Assembly (NCBI GenBank): GCA_009691845.1
Contig: SIAJ01000010.1
Span: forward strand, 1-64,000
DNA: 64,000 nt
Origin: Gemmataceae bacterium
GTDB lineage: Bacteria; Planctomycetota; Planctomycetia; Gemmatales; Gemmataceae
Direction of reading: 5' to 3'
Below the pieces are notes generated by a model. The model was not told the origin of the DNA and did no database searches. It saw only the letters and a program-made list of their open reading frames with translations. This document shows, piece by piece, positions 60,033-64,000 of this stretch. Each line of letters begins with the position of its first letter. Positions within the stretch are counted from its first letter, which is position 1. The translations under genes and the position numbers were made by a program.

Positions 60033-60851
60033 TCATTCTTCCGGGGCCGAGCGATCCATCGCTCGAATGATGCCGCGTTTGGACTCGCGAATGAACTGAA
60101 GCATCTCCTGGATGATCGGCTTGGTTCCGAGTTCTTCCTCAAGACGTTCCACTCCCTGCTTGAGCAACAGGTCTGATCGGTAAAGAATGTGGCAAGCACG
60201 CCGCACGGCTGAGATGTCGTCCGCCGTGCAGCCAGACCGGCGAAGTCCCACCAGGTTGACGCCGAGAATGGCATGGGGGTTCTTTGCTGTCAGGAATGGC
60301 GGCACATCTTTGCCTACCCCCTCCTGCCCCATGAGCAGCGACAGACGACCCATGCGTGTGAACTGGTGTAGGGACGTGTTTCCGGACATAAACACGCGAT
60401 CTTGCAAGACGGCATGCCCCCCCATCAATGCACAATTCGCAAGAATGCAGTGGTTTCCCACAACGCTGTCGTGGCCGATATGAGATGCCGCCATGAAATA
60501 GTTGTGGCTGCCGATGCGAGTGGTGCCGTAGCCTTCCACATGCGAGCCACGATGAACGGTGACGTGCTCCCGGAAGGTGTTGGAATCACCGATCTCTGTT
60601 TGGCTCGGCTGCCCTCGGTAAGCCAGGTGCTGTGGATCAGAACCGATCACCGTGCCCGAGCCGATGCGATTATCCTTCCCCATCCTCAGCGGCCCAATGA
60701 GATGGACATGGGGCCCGATTAGGCAGCCTTCGCCGAGGAAAACCGGACCATCCAATACTGCGTAAGGACCAACGCGGACATTTTCGCCGATTGTGCTTTC
60801 CGACGAAAGAATCGCGGTCGCATGGACCTGGGCAGATGCTGCTATTGTCAT
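60033..60851 (-). CDS. lpxA: Acyl-ACP--UDP-N-acetylglucosamine O-acyltransferase
   Basis: LpxA starts lipid A synthesis. The 272-residue protein is a left-handed beta-helix from residue ~8 (VHATAILSSESTIGENVRVG, GSGTVIGSDPQHLAYRGQPS) with the catalytic histidine in NYFMAASHIGHDSVVGNHC, FREHVTVHRGS, and a C-terminal helical part (VGLRRSGCTADDISAVRRAC). GAAGGA precedes ATG 60851. Its presence supports a lipid-A-type outer leaflet. It is not linked to lpxD, fabZ or lpxB here. Confidence 0.94.
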   Translation of the reverse strand: MTIAASAQVHATAILSSESTIGENVRVGPYAVLDGPVFLGEGCLIGPHVHLIGPLRMGKDNRIGSGTVIGSDPQHLAYRGQPSQTEIGDSNTFREHVTVHRGSHVEGYGTTRIGSHNYFMAASHIGHDSVVGNHCILANCALMGGHAVLQDRVFMSGNTSLHQFTRMGRLSLLMGQEGVGKDVPPFLTAKNPHAILGVNLVGLRRSGCTADDISAVRRACHILYRSDLLLKQGVERLEEELGTKPIIQEMLQFIRESKRGIIRAMDRSAPEE

Positions 60852-60979
60852 GAGTCCTTCCCTGGAAGCCCTTTGCACTCTCGTAAGGAATAGCCTACAT
60901 ACTGCACCGCGATTCGGAACTACTGTGGCCTGGGCGAAATTGGGCTATACTGATTTCGCTCAACTCTCGGAGTGGAAAC

Positions 60980-61387
60980 ATGGCCGAAGTGACTCGCGAA
61001 CAACTATACGCGTACCTCGATGAGTCTCTCGACGAGATCGAGGAGGCACGGATTGAGAAGCTGGTTCGTTCGTCGGCGGAACTTCGAGAGGCTCTGAGCA
61101 AAGTTCGCGAGGAGCGCGATCGTGGCGAGCATTCGTTGGGTGCGGTCTGGCGCCGCGAGCGATTGAGCTGCCTATCGCGAGAGCACCTCGGTTCCTACTT
61201 GCACGGAGTGCTGGACGAAGACTTTCACGCCTACGTCGAGTTTCATCTCAAGACGATTGCGTGTTCGTGTTGCCTGGCCAACATCGAGGATTTACGCGAG
61301 AAACAGTCGGAACAAACCTCCCAGTCGAAGCGGCGCAAGAGGTACTTCGAAACGAGTGCCCGATTGTTGAATGATGCGCGCAAGTGA
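60980..61387 (+). CDS. Conserved hypothetical protein with cysteine cluster
   Basis: A 135-residue protein, probably cytoplasmic. It opens like an anti-sigma or zf-HC2-type N-terminus (TREQLYAYLDESLDEIEEAR), continues with LREALSKVREERDRGEHSLG and AVWRRERLSCLSREHLGSYL, and has a C-terminal FHLKTIACSCCLANIEDL with C-x-C-C spacing that could bind a metal. I believe this is a conserved planctomycete family of unknown role. It is divergent from lpxA and convergent with the kinase gene. Confidence 0.7.
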   Translation: MAEVTREQLYAYLDESLDEIEEARIEKLVRSSAELREALSKVREERDRGEHSLGAVWRRERLSCLSREHLGSYLHGVLDEDFHAYVEFHLKTIACSCCLANIEDLREKQSEQTSQSKRRKRYFETSARLLNDARK

Positions 61388-61503
61388 GTGATGACTAGCA
61401 GTCAGGAACGAGACCTACCACACGAACCCGATGTGTGGGGGCATTGAGTTTCGCCCCTCACTTACACGTCGGGTTGGTAGTAATCTGCAGAACGGCTCTA
61501 GCA

Positions 61504-63090
61504 TCACATGCTGCGAATGATCGCGAAGAGCACCAGACAAAGCCCAAAGACCAGCACCGATTCCAGGACGATCTTCAGAACCGGGATCATCGGTTTCCGA
61601 TCGGGATACGCCTTCAGTTTCGAGGTTGAACTCCGTTTTTCGGGCATCGCCGTACGCTCGGTGTCTTCAGCAAGATTGGCAGTCTCGTTCGTTGGACGAG
61701 CCGGGTTCGGTACCGGTGGAATGGCCGCGGAGCCGAGCGGGGGCACCATCGGGGGTGGTTCAAAATACGTCGGCGGCATGTTGCCCGACGAACCGGTTCC
61801 CCACCCTCGCTGCGGGCCGGAACCCGACCGCGATGATGCGGTTGCCATTGTCGTTGGCACCGGATGAAACCCGGGTGGTGGGCGGAAACTGGGAGGCAGA
61901 GCCAATCGACCCGAACGTTGAAGCATCCCGGCTCGCAGGATTGCTGCATCTTGACGAAACGAGCCGGACGTGCCTTCCGGAGGCTGGCTCATGGGAACTG
62001 CCGCCCGGGCCGCTGGGCTAAGAATGGGCATTTCGTCCTCAGGCGGGGTATCGACCTCGGTTGGTATGAACTGAGCGAGTTCTTCGCAAACGTCATTGGG
62101 TGTCTGGAAACGAGCGTCGATTGACTTGGCCATCATTCGATCGAGGATCGCGCTCACTCCGACGGGCACTTCGGGTCGTAGTTCATGAATCGGCACCGGC
62201 TGCTTCGTCTGATGAGCGATTAATTTCTGAGAGACGATCCCTCCCGGGAACGGCGGACGCCCGGCCAGCAGATAGTAAAACGTGGCTCCGAGGCTGTAAA
62301 TATCCGCACGGACGTCCACATCGTGGTTGTTGATCGTCTGTTCCGGCGCGACGTAGTCCGCCGTGCCGAGAACGCTCTTCTCGTCATGCTTCTTGGTGAG
62401 CATGTCATCGTCGCTCTGGTAAAAGCGAGCGAGACCCATGTCCAGAATCTTGGAGATGCCGAAACGATCGACGAGAATATTTCCCGGCCTGATGTCGCGA
62501 TGGATCACGCCAACGCGGAAAGCATGATCGAGACCTTGAGAGGCTTGCCAAACGTAATGGCAGGCCCGCGTGACGCTCATTGAACCTTTTTTCTTGATAA
62601 TCTCCAGCAGGCTCGAACCGTCCACATATTCCATGACCAAGAAGTGCAGATTGCCGTCCTGATCGATATCGTGCGTGCGAACGATATTGGAGTGGTCGAG
62701 TGCGGCTGCGGCCCTTGCCGCGCGGTAAAAGCGACCGAGTGCTTCTGGCTTCTCGGCCTTGGCTGGTGGCAAAACTTTGATTGCTACCCGCTGGCGCATG
62801 TACATGTGCTCAGATAAGAACACCTGCCCCATGCCTCCGAAGCCAATTCGTTCGAGCAGTTTGTATTTGCCGATGGTGAAGCCACGCCATTTGCCGAGCA
62901 TGAACTGCTCGGCTTGGAAGTAGGTCAGCAGACTGTCTCGCACCATTCCACCGGCTAACTGGCGAACATCCGTGGAGATTGGCCCTGAAAGCCGTAGTTT
63001 TTCGAGATAGGCATCCAGGCGCGGCTCATCGATCATCCCACTCTTGCGGATGAGTTTCAGGAGATCGTCCAACGATGCGGGAACTGGCAT
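61504..63090 (-). CDS. Membrane-anchored Hanks-type serine/threonine kinase
   Basis: The 528-residue protein has ~70 residues of N-terminal helical sequence, a kinase domain (~75-335), a ~160-residue Pro/Ser-rich linker and one C-terminal membrane helix (IVLESVLVFGLCLVLFAIIR). Motifs: LLERIGFGGMGQVFLSEH, VAIKVLPP, HRDIRPGNIL, LDMGLARF (DMG for DFG), ADYVAPEQ and RADIYSLGATFYYL. All catalytic residues remain. With the C-terminal anchor the kinase faces the cytoplasm and the tail barely crosses, so it lacks a PASTA-type sensor. Start ATG 63090; the track uses TTG 63111. Confidence 0.93.
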   Translation of the reverse strand: MPVPASLDDLLKLIRKSGMIDEPRLDAYLEKLRLSGPISTDVRQLAGGMVRDSLLTYFQAEQFMLGKWRGFTIGKYKLLERIGFGGMGQVFLSEHMYMRQRVAIKVLPPAKAEKPEALGRFYRAARAAAALDHSNIVRTHDIDQDGNLHFLVMEYVDGSSLLEIIKKKGSMSVTRACHYVWQASQGLDHAFRVGVIHRDIRPGNILVDRFGISKILDMGLARFYQSDDDMLTKKHDEKSVLGTADYVAPEQTINNHDVDVRADIYSLGATFYYLLAGRPPFPGGIVSQKLIAHQTKQPVPIHELRPEVPVGVSAILDRMMAKSIDARFQTPNDVCEELAQFIPTEVDTPPEDEMPILSPAARAAVPMSQPPEGTSGSFRQDAAILRAGMLQRSGRLALPPSFRPPPGFHPVPTTMATASSRSGSGPQRGWGTGSSGNMPPTYFEPPPMVPPLGSAAIPPVPNPARPTNETANLAEDTERTAMPEKRSSTSKLKAYPDRKPMIPVLKIVLESVLVFGLCLVLFAIIRSM

Positions 63091-63406
63091 GTCGATCGCT
63101 CGATAAGGCAAAAAGGGTCCAAGCGACGACGCGGGAGTGGGCCAGCAACGTAGCGTTATCGATACTATAATTCAGGTCTCGGAGAAAGACGTGTAGAATC
63201 TGAAACTGTGCCGGCTATTCGGTTTGGCCGAAGTTTTCCGAACGTGCGCCCGGGCTGAAAATACGGGCAAGCGAGTTTCTCGGCCTATCTTTCTATGAGA
63301 CAAGTAGTTGAAGCGAGTGGCCAGCGGCTTGCCTGGGCCACGGGCCTTAGTCAACAGTCTGCTATTTTTTCGCCGACTACCTCGTTACTCCTAATCCGCA
63401 GCATCC

Positions 63407-64000
63407 ATGGACGACGTGCCGGAATTCAGAGATTTGTTGCGACAAGTACAGGCCATCGAGCCGGTGGCTCGTTTGGTTCCACTGCGTGTATTGAGGCGTG
63501 CCATACGATTGAGCCGGGATCGCGGCGATTTTCACACTTCAGTCGTACACGATCGCTGCTGGCGTGTGAATCGGAATCGGCTGTTCGATTTGGTCTTCCC
63601 CTCTGAGCTCCGACTATCCGCAGACGATTCCGCACAAGAATTTCTCCTGATCCCGCTTCCGGACGAATTCACCGGTTTGCAGGCCAGACAGGAGTTGAGC
63701 CAGACTCTCTTTCATGCCGCCCTGGACCGAGCATTCGATCAAGCCGTGGCAGATGAAGTGCTGGATCGGCTCGCGTTGCGGTCATTCCGGGAGTCGATCG
63801 GGCCGGCGCAGTGGCACGCGTTGCTTGTTGTCTTGGTGGAAGAGAATCTGATCGACGAAGGGGCCTCTACCGAGGTTGTCCTTCGTGAGGCAGCCGCGTT
63901 TGCTTTGGAGTTGGAGCGAGTTCATCCGGAGAAATGGGACACGTTCTTTCCAGGTATGAAACCCACTGCCCCCTTTTTCCAGAGGGTCAGAGAGGTGCTG
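63407..64000 (+). CDS. Hypothetical protein, N-terminal part (runs off the window)
   Basis: Not in the ORF track as it is open to the right edge; 198 codons from ATG 63407 run to base 64000 without a stop. It opens MDDVPEFRDLLRQVQAIEPV, has VLRRAIRLSRDRGDF and then LLIPLPDEFTGLQARQELSQ and a helical stretch with DEVLDRLALRSFRESIGPAQ and EENLIDEGASTEVVLREAAA. There is no signal peptide or membrane helix in the visible part. I do not recognise the family. It is divergent from the kinase gene. Confidence 0.65.
   Translation, partial: MDDVPEFRDLLRQVQAIEPVARLVPLRVLRRAIRLSRDRGDFHTSVVHDRCWRVNRNRLFDLVFPSELRLSADDSAQEFLLIPLPDEFTGLQARQELSQTLFHAALDRAFDQAVADEVLDRLALRSFRESIGPAQWHALLVVLVEENLIDEGASTEVVLREAAAFALELERVHPEKWDTFFPGMKPTAPFFQRVREVL

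Noticed and set aside
1-64000. CRISPR arrays, IS elements, prophage genes, rRNA operons
   Set aside because: No regular spacer-repeat pattern, transposase, integrase, capsid or rRNA sequence was seen on reading both strands and the ORF track.

Overview
The window reads as chromosomal DNA of a planctomycete, most likely a member of the Gemmataceae or a close relative. The evidence is a DUF1501 secreted protein, a one-Cys sulfatase, a TIGR03067 protein, three proteins with an N-terminal basic stretch followed by an L-E-x-R-x-x-P motif, two Hanks-type kinases, an FHA protein, and several families of GC-rich palindromic repeats scattered between (and twice inside) genes. No IS element, prophage, rRNA operon or CRISPR array was seen. 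One tRNA gene was found.

Layout. 1-2 kb: divergent partial metalloprotease and FKBP-type isomerase, both with the LExRxxP N-terminus. 2-7.4 kb (minus): Gfo/Idh/MocA oxidoreductase, accA, a divergent kinase, ferredoxin-NADP reductase and a TAT-exported TIM-barrel protein. Between the oxidoreductase and accA lie two dif-like XerCD sites in inverted orientation. 7.9-14.2 kb: a TolC-RND-adaptor efflux operon, whose adaptor gene carries a palindromic repeat in frame ahead of its lipoprotein signal. 14.6-16.6 kb: a redoxin next to a cytochrome c/copper monooxygenase-like protein. 17-21.5 kb: a 1487-residue FG-GAP/Ig-like surface protein. 21.5-22.7 kb: a DUF1810 gene bracketed by direct palindromic repeats, and a decayed M16 peptidase. 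22.8-28.7 kb: DUF1501 protein, a tetrapyrrole cluster (precorrin-2 dehydrogenase, HemX/CcsA-like protein, hemA), a STAS protein and a LOG-family protein. 28.7-34.5 kb: an eroded accessory region with a broken response regulator, a sulfatase, a broken O-antigen ligase-like gene, an acyltransferase and a VanZ-like protein. 34.7-39.9 kb: a membrane protein with a charged linker, an ACT protein, a thioredoxin-like gene with an in-frame TGA that may encode selenocysteine, and an alginate-export-type porin. 40-50 kb: tRNA-Ala(CGC), lexA divergent from trpD, a nucleoside-hydrolase relative, small secreted proteins, an FHA protein, a methyltransferase, a fused enoyl-CoA hydratase/3-hydroxyacyl-CoA dehydrogenase and a RidA protein. 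50.4-60.9 kb (minus): the informational core, ruvB, TIGR03067, ruvA, ruvC, cysS, ispF, dnaB, rplI, ssb, rpsF, pth, rplY and lpxA. 61-64 kb: a small conserved protein, a membrane-anchored kinase and a partial unknown gene.

The genes to look at first are the inverted dif pair at 3352-3456 and the TGA-containing gene at 36776-37759. Both rest on sequence that can be read directly; their interpretation is inference. All family assignments come from reading translations by eye, with no database search.
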